DNA of 64,000 nt from an uncultured Eubacteriales bacterium (GCA_902799045.1 CADBZH010000002.1:186001-250000), one strand, 5' to 3'. Positions 50,094-60,029 are shown, counted from the stretch's first letter. Notes: generated by a model from the sequence alone, not told the origin. Made by a program: numbers and translations.

Positions 50094-51851
50094 ATGAAGA
50101 AACCGATTATCGAGGCCAGGAACGTCTCCTTCACCTACGAGGGCGCGAAAAAGCCCGCCGTCGACGGCGTGAGCCTGACGGTCATGGAGGGCGAATTCCT
50201 GGCGATCCTGGGCCGGAACGGCAGCGGCAAGAGCACGTTCGCCAAGCTGCTCAATGCCCTGCAGCTGCCCACCGCCGGCGAGCTGACCGTGAACGGCATC
50301 AGCCCCGCCACCGAGGACGACTGCTATGAGGTGCGCAAGTCCTGCGGCATGGTGTTCCAGAACCCGGACAACCAGATCGTCACCACCATCGTGGAGGAGG
50401 ATTGCGCCTTCGGCCTGGAGAACCTGGGCACCGAGCCCGCCGAGATCCGCCGCCGCGTGGACGACGCGCTGCGCAGCGTGGGCATGAGCGACTTCGCCCA
50501 GGCCTCCCCCGCCATGCTCTCCGGCGGCCAGAAGCAGCGGGTGGCCGTGGCGGGCGTGCTGGCCATGCGCCCCAGGATCATCGTGTTTGACGAATCCACC
50601 GCCATGCTGGACCCCATCGGCCGACGCGACGTGTTCAGCCTCGCGCGCCGTTTGAATCTGGAAGAGGGCATCACCGTGGTGTGGATCACCCACTTCATGG
50701 AGGAGGCGGCGCTGGCGGACCGGCTGGTCGTGATGGACGGCGGCAGGATCGCCCTGGAGGGCGCGCCCCGCGAGGTGTTCGCGAAGACGGAAAAGGTGCT
50801 GTCGCTTGGGCTGGACGTCCCGGAGATGATGAAGCTGACCCGGGCGCTGCGCGACCGGGGCGTGAAGCTGCCGGAGGGATTGATGACCGTCAACGAAACA
50901 TCGCTGGCGCTGCGCAGGCTGCCCCGGAGCCAAAGCGGCGCGGCGAAAAGCGCTTCCACCATGTCCAAGAGCGTGAAGGCCCATCGCCCCGTGATCGAGG
51001 TCAACGCCCTCACCCACGTCTACATGCCTGGCACGCCCTTCGAGGCGAAGGCGCTGGATTCCGTGAGCCTGCGCATCTGCGAGGGCGAGTTCATCGGCAT
51101 CATCGGCCACACCGGCAGCGGCAAGAGCACGCTGATCTCCCACCTGAACGGCCTGGAGAAGTCCGCGCCCGGCGAGGTGACCGTGAACGGCGTCGATCTG
51201 GGCGCGAAGGGCACGGACCTTATCGCCATGCGCCGGGCCGTGGGCCTGGTGTTTCAGTATCCCGAATACCAGCTGTTCGAGGAGACCGTCGCCAAAGACG
51301 TGGCCTATGGGCCGACCAACCTGGGCCTTGACGCGGCGGAGATCGACTCCCGGGTGGAGTGGGCGCTTCGCCAGGTGGGGCTTGACCCGAAGGAAGTGGG
51401 CGAAAAATCGCCCTTTGAGCTGTCCGGCGGCCAGAAGCGGCGCGTCGCCATCGCGGGCGTGCTGGCCATGAAACCGTCGATCCTGATCCTGGACGAGCCC
51501 GCAGCGGGCCTCGATCCCCAGGGCCGGCGCGACATGCTGGATCTGATCCGCGGCATCCACGACGCGGGCACCACGGTCGTGATGGTGTCGCACTCGATGG
51601 ACGACGTGGGGCGCTGCTGCGACAGGCTGTACGTGCTCAGCAAGGGCGAGGTGGCCTATTCCGGCACGCCCGCCGAGGTGTTCCTCCACGACCGGAAGCT
51701 GCACGAGATCGGCCTGGACGTGCCGGAATGCGCAAAGCTGGCGCGGCTTCTGCGGGAGGCGGGCTTCGATATGCCCGAGGGCATCTATCGCGCGGAGGAC
51801 GTGTGCGACGCCATCGTCCGAAACCTGCGGGGAGGTGAAGCGGCATGCTGA
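50094..51851 (+). CDS. ecfA: Fused EcfA1-EcfA2 ATPase of an energy-coupling factor transporter
   Basis: One 585-residue chain contains both ABC ATPases of an ECF vitamin/metal importer, normally separate proteins. Half 1 (about 4-275) has Walker A GRNGSGKSTFAKL, Q-loop FQNPDNQIV, signature LSGGQKQR and FDESTAMLDP. Half 2 (about 300-585) has GHTGSGKSTLI, FQYPEYQLFEETV, LSGGQKRR and LDEPAAGLDP. The divergent FDES in half 1 and LDEP in half 2 are those of EcfA1 and EcfA2. A linker of some 35 residues (RSQSGAAKSASTMSKSVK) joins them. It overlaps ecfT by 7 bp. No substrate-binding S component is adjacent, so this is a shared group II module. Confidence 0.94.
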   Translation: MKKPIIEARNVSFTYEGAKKPAVDGVSLTVMEGEFLAILGRNGSGKSTFAKLLNALQLPTAGELTVNGISPATEDDCYEVRKSCGMVFQNPDNQIVTTIVEEDCAFGLENLGTEPAEIRRRVDDALRSVGMSDFAQASPAMLSGGQKQRVAVAGVLAMRPRIIVFDESTAMLDPIGRRDVFSLARRLNLEEGITVVWITHFMEEAALADRLVVMDGGRIALEGAPREVFAKTEKVLSLGLDVPEMMKLTRALRDRGVKLPEGLMTVNETSLALRRLPRSQSGAAKSASTMSKSVKAHRPVIEVNALTHVYMPGTPFEAKALDSVSLRICEGEFIGIIGHTGSGKSTLISHLNGLEKSAPGEVTVNGVDLGAKGTDLIAMRRAVGLVFQYPEYQLFEETVAKDVAYGPTNLGLDAAEIDSRVEWALRQVGLDPKEVGEKSPFELSGGQKRRVAIAGVLAMKPSILILDEPAAGLDPQGRRDMLDLIRGIHDAGTTVVMVSHSMDDVGRCCDRLYVLSKGEVAYSGTPAEVFLHDRKLHEIGLDVPECAKLARLLREAGFDMPEGIYRAEDVCDAIVRNLRGGEAAC

Positions 51852-52654
51852 AAAACGTCACGCTGGGCCAGTATTTCCCCGGCGAATCGCTGATCCACCG
51901 GCTCGATCCCCGCACGAAGCTGTTGGCGACGGTCGCGCTGATTGCCATCGTTTTCGTGGTGCAGGGCTTCGCGGGCTTTATGCTGATCGCGGCGTTCGTG
52001 CTGGCCTGCGCCGCCTCCACGGGCATCCACCTGAAGTTTCTGTTCAAGGGCCTGAAGCCCCTGATGTTCATCATACTCTTCACGTTCATACTGAACCTGT
52101 TCTTCCAGTCCGCCGGCAACGCGCTGGTTCAGGTGGGGCCGGTGAAGATCACCGACACGGGCCTGCGCATGGCCTCGTTCATGGCGGTGCGCCTGATCCT
52201 GCTGGTGGTCTGCTCGCAGCTTCTGACGCTGACGACCTCGCCCATCGCCCTGACGGACGGCCTGGAGACGCTGTTCAGGCCCCTGCAGGCCATTCACTTC
52301 CCGGCGCATGAGATCGCCATGATGATGTCCATCGCCCTGCGGTTCATTCCGACCCTGATGGACGAGGCGGACAAGATCATGAAGGCCCAGAAGGCGCGCG
52401 GGGCAAATTTTGAGACCGGCAGCCTGATCCAGCGCGCCAAGGCGATGATCCCGCTGCTGGTGCCGCTGTTCGTCGGCGCGTTCCGGCGCGCGGAGGAACT
52501 GGCCCTGGCGATGGACGCGCGCTGCTATCGCGGCGGCGCGGGGCGCACCCGGATGAAGCAGCTGAAGTTCGGTCGGATCGACCTGCTGGCGGCGGCGGTG
52601 CTGGTCCTGCTGCTGGCGGCGGTGATACTCCTGAACCGCTTCGTGGCGTTCTGA
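51845..52654 (+). CDS. ecfT: ECF transporter transmembrane component EcfT
   Basis: EcfT couples the ATPases to interchangeable S components that bind vitamins or metals. The 269-residue protein has about six membrane segments (residues 27-60, 68-85, 110-130, and the last at 245-266). The coupling motifs are the ARG pair KAQKARGANFE near 179 and MDARCYRGG near 220. The start ATG 51845 overlaps the fused ATPase end. The truA start overlaps its stop by 1 bp, as in the common ecfA-ecfA-ecfT-truA order. Confidence 0.95.
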   Translation: MLKNVTLGQYFPGESLIHRLDPRTKLLATVALIAIVFVVQGFAGFMLIAAFVLACAASTGIHLKFLFKGLKPLMFIILFTFILNLFFQSAGNALVQVGPVKITDTGLRMASFMAVRLILLVVCSQLLTLTTSPIALTDGLETLFRPLQAIHFPAHEIAMMMSIALRFIPTLMDEADKIMKAQKARGANFETGSLIQRAKAMIPLLVPLFVGAFRRAEELALAMDARCYRGGAGRTRMKQLKFGRIDLLAAAVLVLLLAAVILLNRFVAF

Positions 52655-53409
52655 TGCCTATGCGCAGGATCCGCCTGACCGTCGAATACGACGGTACGAA
52701 TTACGCCGGCTGGCAGCGCCAGAAGAACGCACTGGCCGTGCAGCAGGTGCTGGAGGAAACGCTGGAGCGCCTCACCGGCGCGCCGGTGACGCTGCATGGC
52801 GCGAGCCGCACCGACGCGGGCGTGCACGCGCTGGGACAGTCCGCGCACTTCGACACCGAAAGCCGCATCCCCGGCGAGAAGTTCAGCTACGCGCTGAACG
52901 CCCTGCTGCCGCACGACATCCGCGTGACCACCTCGGAGGACGCCGCGCCGGACTTCCACGCGCGGTTTTCCACCTGCGGCAAGCGCTATCGCTATCTGTT
53001 CTGGGACGCGCCGCACGCCGGAGCGCTGAACCGCAACACCCACTCGCACAGCATCTATCCGCTGGATGTGGCGCGCATGCAGGCTGAGGCCGACGCGCTG
53101 ATCGGCACCCATGACTTCGCCGCCTTCGCCGCCAGCGGCTCGGTGGTGAAGGACACCGTGCGCACGATCTGGCGCGCGGACGTGGCCCGAAACGGCCACG
53201 AGGTGGTGCTGATCGTGGAGGGCAGCGGGTTCCTGTACAACATGGTGCGCATCATCGCCGGGACGCTGCGGGACGTCGGCTCCGGAAAGCTGGCGCCCGG
53301 CGCGCTGAAGAAGGCCATCGAGACCGGCAACCGCCTGGACCTGGGCGTCACCGCCCCCGCGCACGGGCTGACGCTGATGAAAGTATTTTACTCCACGGAG
53401 GATATATGA
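52654..53409 (+). CDS. truA: tRNA pseudouridine(38-40) synthase TruA
   Basis: TruA makes pseudouridine at tRNA positions 38-40. The 251-residue protein opens RIRLTVEYDGTNYAGWQRQ and has the catalytic aspartate in HGASRTDAGVHALGQ near residues 50-64. GKRYRYLFWD and FLYNMVRIIAGTL near 192 complete the family pattern. It is translationally coupled to ecfT and to ybaK (4-bp overlap). Confidence 0.97.
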   Translation: MPMRRIRLTVEYDGTNYAGWQRQKNALAVQQVLEETLERLTGAPVTLHGASRTDAGVHALGQSAHFDTESRIPGEKFSYALNALLPHDIRVTTSEDAAPDFHARFSTCGKRYRYLFWDAPHAGALNRNTHSHSIYPLDVARMQAEADALIGTHDFAAFAASGSVVKDTVRTIWRADVARNGHEVVLIVEGSGFLYNMVRIIAGTLRDVGSGKLAPGALKKAIETGNRLDLGVTAPAHGLTLMKVFYSTEDI

Positions 53410-53876
53410 CGATCACCAATGCGATGCGCCTTTTGAAGCAGGCGGGCATCCCCTTCGACACCAGCGAATACGAGGTGGACGAGAGCGACCTCTCCGGCGT
53501 GCACGCCGCCGAGGCGCTGGGCGTCGAGCCGGATTGCGTGTTCAAGACGCTGGTGGCCCGGGGCGGCAAGGGCCTGTATGTGTTTGTGATCCCCGTGGCG
53601 GAGGAGCTGGATCTGAAGAAGTGCGCCGCCGCCGTGGGCGAAAAGAAGGTGGAGATGATCCACGTCAAGGAGCTGCCGGGCCTGACCGGCTATATCCGCG
53701 GCGGCTGCTCCCCTATCGGCATGAAGAAGAAGTATCCGACCTGTATCGACGAGATCGCCACGCTGTTTGACCGCATCTACGTCAGCGCAGGCATGCGCGG
53801 CCAGCAGCTGATCGTGAACCCGGAGGATCTGCGCGCCTACACCGACGCGTCGTTTGTGGATCTGACCAAGAGATAA
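53406..53876 (+). CDS. ybaK: Cys-tRNA(Pro)/aminoacyl-tRNA deacylase YbaK
   Basis: YbaK/EbsC proteins hydrolyse mischarged tRNAs such as Cys-tRNA(Pro). The 156-residue single domain is the INS fold: NAMRLLKQAGIPFDTSEYEVDE, HAAEALGVEPDCVFKTLVARGG with the catalytic lysine K46, and GYIRGGCSPIGMKKKYPTCID near 98-118. No synthetase domain is attached. GGAGG precedes the ATG, which overlaps the truA stop. Confidence 0.93.
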   Translation: MTITNAMRLLKQAGIPFDTSEYEVDESDLSGVHAAEALGVEPDCVFKTLVARGGKGLYVFVIPVAEELDLKKCAAAVGEKKVEMIHVKELPGLTGYIRGGCSPIGMKKKYPTCIDEIATLFDRIYVSAGMRGQQLIVNPEDLRAYTDASFVDLTKR

Positions 53877-53917
53877 CTCCCTCCGGCGCTGCGCGTCGCC
53901 TCATTCAACGAGGGAGG
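53877..53917. repeat. Dispersed CTCCCTC/GAGGGAG repeat, copy B3
   Basis: CTCCGGCGCTGCGCGTCGCC then ACGAGGGAGGC, directly after the ybaK stop codon. Confidence 0.65.
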
Positions 53918-53954
53918 CATAGCCCGGGAGCGGTATCATAAGGAGGTTGTTTTC

Positions 53955-54242
53955 ATGATCCGTCACATCGTAATGTTCAAAATCAAGGACGAGTTCAAGG
54001 ACGAGATTCCCCAGCTGGTTGAAAACTTCAAGGGAATGAAGGGCCGCATCGAGGGCATGCTGGACCTGGAGGCCGGGGCGGACATCCTGCACAGCGAGCG
54101 CAGCTACGACCTGGCGCTGATCACCGTGTTCCAGGATCGCGCCGCCTTCGACGCCTACCAGACCCACCCGGTGCACCTTCCGGTAAAGAAGCGCATGCAC
54201 GAAGTGCGCAGCGCCTCCGTGGCCTGCGATTTTGAGATCTGA
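53955..54242 (+). CDS. Dabb-family stress-responsive A/B barrel protein
   Basis: A 95-residue dimeric alpha/beta barrel protein. It starts MIRHIVMFKIKDEF and ends HLPVKKRMHEVRSASVACDFE, the Dabb pattern, with the dimer-interface histidines. Members are usually of unknown role, some being aldolase or cyclase-like. AAGGAGG lies before the ATG. It sits between ybaK and an acetyltransferase. Confidence 0.88.
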   Translation: MIRHIVMFKIKDEFKDEIPQLVENFKGMKGRIEGMLDLEAGADILHSERSYDLALITVFQDRAAFDAYQTHPVHLPVKKRMHEVRSASVACDFEI

Positions 54243-54266
54243 CCGAGAACAGTTCAGGGAGGCTTA

Positions 54267-54710
54267 ATGACAGAGCTCAGACCAGTCACTGAGGAAAACT
54301 TCATCGACGTGTTCAATCTCACGCTCGCGCCGGGGCAGGAGCGCTTTGTGTCGCACCCGATTCGGAGCCTTGCGCAGGCATACGTCTACAGGGATCAGTG
54401 TCAGCCCTTCGGAATCTATGCGGCGGGCAGGATCGTCGGCTATGTCATGGTGATCTACGACCATGACGTTCCAGAGTATGATATCTGGCACATGATGATC
54501 GACGAAAGGGAGCAGGGACGCGGCTATGGCCGTGAGGCCCTGGAACGGGTCATCGAATACATCAGGACGAAGCCCTTCGGCAATTCGAATCGGGTGGCGC
54601 TGACCTGCAACAAGGACAACGTGAATGCAATAAGGCTGTATGAGAGCAGGGGCTTCACCCCAACCGGAAACGTGGATGAGGACGAGATCGAGTTTACAAT
54701 AACGGTTTGA
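54267..54710 (+). CDS. GNAT N-acetyltransferase, diamine/spermidine type
   Basis: A 147-residue GNAT. The acetyl-CoA P-loop is DEREQGRGYGREAL near residues 77-90 and ALTCNKDNVNAIRLYESRGF near 110-129 is motif B. The opening RPVTEENFIDVFNLTLAPGQERFV resembles BltD/spermidine acetyltransferases, so polyamine acetylation is likely but unproven. GGGAGG precedes the ATG. Its GC content and codon use are slightly lower than those of its neighbours, which may mean acquisition. Confidence 0.85.
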   Translation: MTELRPVTEENFIDVFNLTLAPGQERFVSHPIRSLAQAYVYRDQCQPFGIYAAGRIVGYVMVIYDHDVPEYDIWHMMIDEREQGRGYGREALERVIEYIRTKPFGNSNRVALTCNKDNVNAIRLYESRGFTPTGNVDEDEIEFTITV

Positions 54711-54795
54711 TAACGATTTCCGGCGAAGTCCTGCGGCCTCCGCCGGACCGCGCGACGCCCGCCTTTGGCGGCCCGTCCGCCAATCGTGCGCAAGC

Positions 54796-54837
54796 ACAGT
54801 AATACCCGGCCAGAGCATTTCTGACCGGGTAAACTGT
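54796..54837. terminator. Bidirectional hairpin between GNAT gene and GGGtGRT gene
   Basis: ACAGTAATACCCGGCCAGA pairs imperfectly with TCTGACCGGGTAAACTGT around GCATT. The stem is long but no strong T-run follows on either strand. Confidence 0.55.
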
Positions 54838-54845
54838 TTATTGGA

Positions 54846-55782
54846 TTACTTCTTCATCGCTTCTTCAACCGCCACGGCCACGGCGACGGTGGCGCCGACC
54901 ATGGGGTTGTTGCCCATGCCCAGGAAGCCCATCATCTCCACGTGCGCGGGCACGGAGGAGGAGCCGGCGAACTGGGCGTCGGAGTGCATGCGGCCCATGG
55001 TGTCGGTCATGCCGTAGGAGGCGGGGCCGGCGGCCATGTTGTCTGCCCGCCACGGGGTGCTGGAAGCGGGTGGGGTTGGTGGAGTTGCCGGTGATGGACA
55101 CGTCGGCGTTCTCATGCCACATGATGGCCACGCCCTCGCGCACGTCGTCCGCGCCGTAGCAGTTCACCTTCGCGCGGTCGCCGTTGGAATAGGCGGTCTT
55201 GGAGACGACGGTCAGCGCGTGATCCTCCTTCACGTCGGCAGACAGGTAGTCATACTTGGTCTGCACGTAGGTGAAGCCGTTGATGCGGGAAATGATCATG
55301 GCGGCGTCCTTGCCCAGGCCGTTCAGGATGACGCGCAGGGGCTTGGTACGCACCTTGTTGGCGTTCAGGGCGATCTTGATGGCGCCCTCGGCGGCGGCGA
55401 AGCTCTCATGGCCGGCCAGGAAGGCGAAGCACTCGGTCTCCTCCTCCAGCAGGCGTGCCCCCAGGTTGCCGTGGCCGATGCCGACCTGGCGCTGGTCCGC
55501 GACGGAGCCGGGGATGCAGAAGGCCTGCAGGCCCACGCCGATGCAGCGGGCGGCCTCAGCGGCGGTCTTCACGCCTTCCTTCATGGCGATGGCGGCGCCC
55601 AGCTCATAGGCCCACTTCGCGTTTTCGAAGCAGATGGGCTGCGTGCTCTCCACGATGCTGTAGGCGTCGACGCCCTTGGCATTGTTGAAAGCCTTCACTT
55701 CGTCGAAATCCTTGAAGCCATACTTGTCCAGGACGGGCTGGATCTGAGGCATACGACCTTCATAATTCTCAAACAGAGCCAT
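54846..55782 (-). pseudogene. GGGtGRT-family protein gene with internal deletion and frameshift
   Basis: The family is a glycine-rich clostridial protein of unknown function that travels with a NifU-like scaffold. The first 246 codons are intact (MALFENYEGRMPQIQPVLD to TNPTRFQHPVAG). At about 55044 the correct frame shifts: the rest (DNMAAGPASYGMTDTMGRM to VAVAVEEAMKK) is read in another frame to the stop at 54846. From memory of the family, about 28 residues, including the Gly-rich GGGtGRT stretch itself, should lie between these ends. One chain would instead stop early after about 60 wrong residues, at 54865. An assembly or sequencing error is possible. Confidence 0.85.
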
Positions 55783-55799
55783 TCTTGCGCACCTCCTAA

Positions 55800-56501
55800 T
55801 TACTCTTTGCGCGGGTCAATCCACTTGACCGCGCCGTCCTCGGCCTTGAAGCGGCCGTAGGTGCCGATGTTCTTCTCGTAGGCCTCGTTGGGGGTCATGC
55901 CGCCCTTGATGGCATCCATCATCTTGCCCAGGGAGAGGAACTGATAGCCGCAAACCTGGTCGTCCTTGTCCAGGGCGATCTTCACGACGTAGCCCTCGGT
56001 CATCTCCAGGAAGCGCACGCCCTTGGCCTTGGTGCCGTACATGGTGCCGACCATGGACCTGAGGCCCTTGCCCAGGTCTTCCAGGCCAGCGCCGATCCGC
56101 AGACCGTCGTCAGAGAAGGCGGACTGGGTGCGGCCATAGACGATCTGCAGGAACAGCTCGCGCATGGCGGTGTTGATGGCGTCGCAGACGAGGTCGGTGT
56201 TCAGCGCCTCAAGAATGGTCTTGCCGGGCAGAATCTCGGCGGCCATGGCGGCGGAATGGGTCATGCCGGAGCAGCCGATGGTCTCCACCAGGGCTTCCTC
56301 GATGACGCCGTTTTTCACATTCAGGCTCAGCTTGCAGGCGCCCTGCTGCGGCGCGCACCAGCCGACGCCGTGGGTGTAACCGGAGATATCCTTGATCTCC
56401 TTGGCCTGTACCCATTTGCCCTCCTCGGGAATGGGCGCGGGGCCGTGGTTCGGGCCCTTGGCGACGCATACCATTTCCTCAACTTCGCGGGAATATTGCA
56501 T
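55800..56501 (-). CDS. NifU/IscU-like iron-sulfur scaffold-type protein
   Basis: The 233-residue protein resembles the clostridial proteins called iron-sulfur cluster assembly scaffold, always beside a GGGtGRT gene. Three family cysteines are visible: GVGWCAPQQGACKLSLNVKNGVIEEALVETIGCSGMTHSAAMA. These GWCAPQQ and GCSGMT patterns fall where IscU-like scaffolds bind clusters. The start is ATG 56501, eight bases after GGAGG. It starts an operon with the broken GGGtGRT gene 17 bp downstream. Cluster assembly is inferred from the fold, and the true client is unknown. Confidence 0.85.
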   Translation of the reverse strand: MQYSREVEEMVCVAKGPNHGPAPIPEEGKWVQAKEIKDISGYTHGVGWCAPQQGACKLSLNVKNGVIEEALVETIGCSGMTHSAAMAAEILPGKTILEALNTDLVCDAINTAMRELFLQIVYGRTQSAFSDDGLRIGAGLEDLGKGLRSMVGTMYGTKAKGVRFLEMTEGYVVKIALDKDDQVCGYQFLSLGKMMDAIKGGMTPNEAYEKNIGTYGRFKAEDGAVKWIDPRKE

Positions 56502-56589
56502 ACTGCTTACCTCCTTGTCGATTGCTTCATGCCAGGCATGAAAGACTTTCGTTGATGAAACATTGATGCTTGTGTTCATCATCATATCA

Positions 56590-56618
56590 ATATTAACACG
56601 GGAATCGCTTTTTTGCAA
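56590..56618 (-). promoter_or_regulatory. Sigma-A promoter of the NifU-like operon
   Basis: TTGCAA, 17 bp, then TAATAT on the minus strand, about 90 bp before the NifU-like start. Confidence 0.65.
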
Positions 56619-56641
56619 TGTGAATTGTTATAATTTACATT
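56617..56641. promoter_or_regulatory. Near-palindrome abutting the NifU-like promoter
   Basis: AATGTGAATT, GTTAT, AATTTACATT are inverted arms matching at 9 of 10 positions. The site touches the -35 of the minus-strand promoter and lies in the divergent gap with the C_GCAxxG protein gene. It looks like a regulator site. Confidence 0.55.
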
Positions 56642-56706
56642 ACATTGTTGTGAAGTCATAACATAAACCATGTATGCTATAAGGGACAAGGCAGGAGGGA
56701 TGCCCA

Positions 56707-57168
56707 ATGAATGAGACGGTAAGCCGCGCCGAGCTCGCCCGGGAGCTGTTCCTCTCGGGCTACAACTGCTCCCAAGCGGTGGCCTGCGCGTTTTGCGACG
56801 TCACGGGACTGGACATTGATACCGCAGCCCGGCTCGCTTCCTCCTTCGGCGGCGGGCTGGGGCGGCTGCGGGAAGTCTGCGGCACGGTCAGCGGCGCGGC
56901 GCTGGTGCTGGGCATCGCCCGCGGCTATTCCGACCCGAAGGATTTCGAGGCCAAGAAGCGCCACTATGCCCTCGTGCAGGAATTCGCGCGGCGATTCAGT
57001 GAGCAAAACGGCTCGATCGTCTGTCGCGAGCTGCTTTCCGGCATCGGCGTGACCACCGGCGGCGCGCCCGAGGCGCGCACGAGCGCCTATTACGCCAAGC
57101 GGCCCTGCCCCGCCCTGGCCGCCAGCGCTGCCGGCATCCTGGAGGAATTGCTCCGCGAAACCGAATGA
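56707..57168 (+). CDS. C_GCAxxG_C_C family redox-type protein
   Basis: A 153-residue protein of the small cysteine family named for its motif. Visible are C20 in SGYNCSQAVACAFCD, FGGGLGRLREVCGTVSGAAL (residues 47-66) where the motif GCAxxG is changed to VCGTVSG, C100 in SIVCRELLSG and RPCPALAASAAGIL near 135. A redox or metal role is generally assumed. It is divergent to the NifU-like gene. AGGAGGG precedes the ATG. Confidence 0.85.
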   Translation: MNETVSRAELARELFLSGYNCSQAVACAFCDVTGLDIDTAARLASSFGGGLGRLREVCGTVSGAALVLGIARGYSDPKDFEAKKRHYALVQEFARRFSEQNGSIVCRELLSGIGVTTGGAPEARTSAYYAKRPCPALAASAAGILEELLRETE

Positions 57169-57204
57169 GCGCTATTCAAAAATCGACTTCTTTTCCGTTT
57201 GAGT

Positions 57205-57233
57205 TTGACATATCTAACCGCTTGTGCTATACT
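57205..57233 (+). promoter_or_regulatory. Strong sigma-A promoter of eno
   Basis: TTGACA, 17 bp, then TATACT on the plus strand: a perfect -35 and spacing, with a leader of about 115 nt before eno. Confidence 0.88.
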
Positions 57234-57292
57234 TCGCTCTGGAAGTTCGCATACGCTTCCCCCTCCGATGGCATTATAACCATTGCCAATCA

Positions 57293-58660
<1,368 letters not shown>

Positions 58661-58685
58661 CGCCAGTCGGGCGGCATACAAACAG

Positions 58686-58747
58686 GGCTGTCTCAGAATG
58701 GATCTGCATATCCATGCATGACCATTCGTTCTGAGACAGCCTCTTTT
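58686..58747 (+). terminator. Rho-independent terminator of eno
   Basis: GGCTGTCTCAGAA and TTCTGAGACAGCC form a 13-bp stem, followed by TCTTTT. It lies about 26 bp after the eno stop. Confidence 0.92.
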
Positions 58748-58787
58748 CTGTCGCGAATAAGCGATAGGCAGTCAGCCAATAAATGTT

Positions 58788-58857
58788 CAGATCCTTCGCT
58801 GCGCTCAGGATGACAGGAATTGCGTCGTTTGTCATCCTGAGCGCAGCGAAGGATCTG
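58788..58857. repeat. Dispersed GATCCTTCGC palindromic repeat, copy A6
   Basis: CAGATCCTTCGCTGCGCTC and GAGCGCAGCGAAGGATCTG around a TGACAGG...TGTCA centre. The arms match exactly, the best copy in the window. Confidence 0.88.
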
Positions 58858-58916
58858 TACGCATGATAAGCAGACTGCGTTTCGTGCTTTCAAATTCAGG
58901 AAAAGGTCCAGAGCCG

Positions 58917-60029
58917 TTATCCCAGCTCCGCCTCCGCCAGCCTCAGCGCTGCAGCGATGGTCTGGTCCATGTCATAGTACTTGTACTCGCCCAGCCTGCC
59001 GCCGAAGATCACGTGCTTCTCCGCGTCCGCGAGCTTTCGGTATTCTGCGTAGAGCGCGCCGTTCTTTTCGTCGTTGACGGGATAGTAGGGCTCGTCCCCG
59101 GGCTTCCACTCGCTGGAGTACTCGCGGCTGATGACGGTTTTGGGCAGGTCGTTGCCGTCCGCGTCCTTGCCGAATTCAAACCACTTGTGCTCGATGATGC
59201 GCGTCCAGGGCGTTTCCCGGTCGGTGTAGTTCACGGCGGCGTTGCCCTGGAAGTTTGGCACGTCCAAAAGCTCCGTCTCAAAGCGCACGGAGCGGTATTC
59301 CAGCGTCCCCAGCCGATAGTCAAACCAGGCGTCGATCGGGCCGGTGTAGACCACCCTATCCGCCAGCGCGCCGAGCTCCGAGCGGTGCTCGAAGTAATCG
59401 CAGTTCAGCCGCACCTCGATGCCGGAGAGCAGGTTTGCCACCAGCTTCGTATAGCCGCCGATGGGGATGCCCTGATAGAGGGCGTTGAAGTAGTTATTGT
59501 CAAAGGTCAGCCGCACGGGCAAGCGCTTGATGATGAAGGCGGGTAGCTCCCTGCAATCCCTTCCCCACTGCTTTTCCGTGTAGCCCTTCACCAGCTTTTC
59601 AAAGATATCGCGCCCGACGAGGCTGATGGCCTGTTCCTCCAGGTTCTTCGGCTCGCCGGTGATCTCCGCGCGCTGCTCGTCGATCTTCGCCCGGGCTTCC
59701 TGCGGCGTGACCACGCCCCACATCTTGTTGAAGGTGTACATGTTGAAGGGCAGCGAATACAGATCGCCCCGGTAGTTCGCCACCGGCGCGTTGGTGAAGC
59801 GGTTGAAATCGGCGTAGCGGGTGATGTAATCCCAGACCTTTTTGTCGTTGGTGTGGAAGATGTGCGCGCCGTAACGGTGCACGTGGATGCCCTCGACCTC
59901 CTCGGTGTAGACGTTGCCGGCGATGTTCGGCCGCTTGTCGATCACGAGCACGCGCTTTCCCGCGTCCGTCGCCTGTCGGGCGAAAACGGCTCCGAAGAGG
60001 CCGGAGCCGACGATCAGATAGTCGTACAT
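58917..60029 (-). CDS. glf: UDP-galactopyranose mutase
   Basis: Glf converts UDP-galactopyranose to UDP-galactofuranose, the donor for galactofuranose in surface glycans, using reduced FAD. The 370-residue protein has the FAD loop YDYLIVGSGLFGAVFARQA at the start, VHRYGAHIFHTND near 50, and the substrate segment FTNAPVANYRGDLYSLPFNMYTF near residue 75-97. YTEKQWG, the active-site loop, and NNYFNALYQGIP are present. It is the third gene of a three-gene group with two GT2 glycosyltransferases, 35 bp after the second. Confidence 0.96.
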   Translation of the reverse strand: MYDYLIVGSGLFGAVFARQATDAGKRVLVIDKRPNIAGNVYTEEVEGIHVHRYGAHIFHTNDKKVWDYITRYADFNRFTNAPVANYRGDLYSLPFNMYTFNKMWGVVTPQEARAKIDEQRAEITGEPKNLEEQAISLVGRDIFEKLVKGYTEKQWGRDCRELPAFIIKRLPVRLTFDNNYFNALYQGIPIGGYTKLVANLLSGIEVRLNCDYFEHRSELGALADRVVYTGPIDAWFDYRLGTLEYRSVRFETELLDVPNFQGNAAVNYTDRETPWTRIIEHKWFEFGKDADGNDLPKTVISREYSSEWKPGDEPYYPVNDEKNGALYAEYRKLADAEKHVIFGGRLGEYKYYDMDQTIAAALRLAEAELG

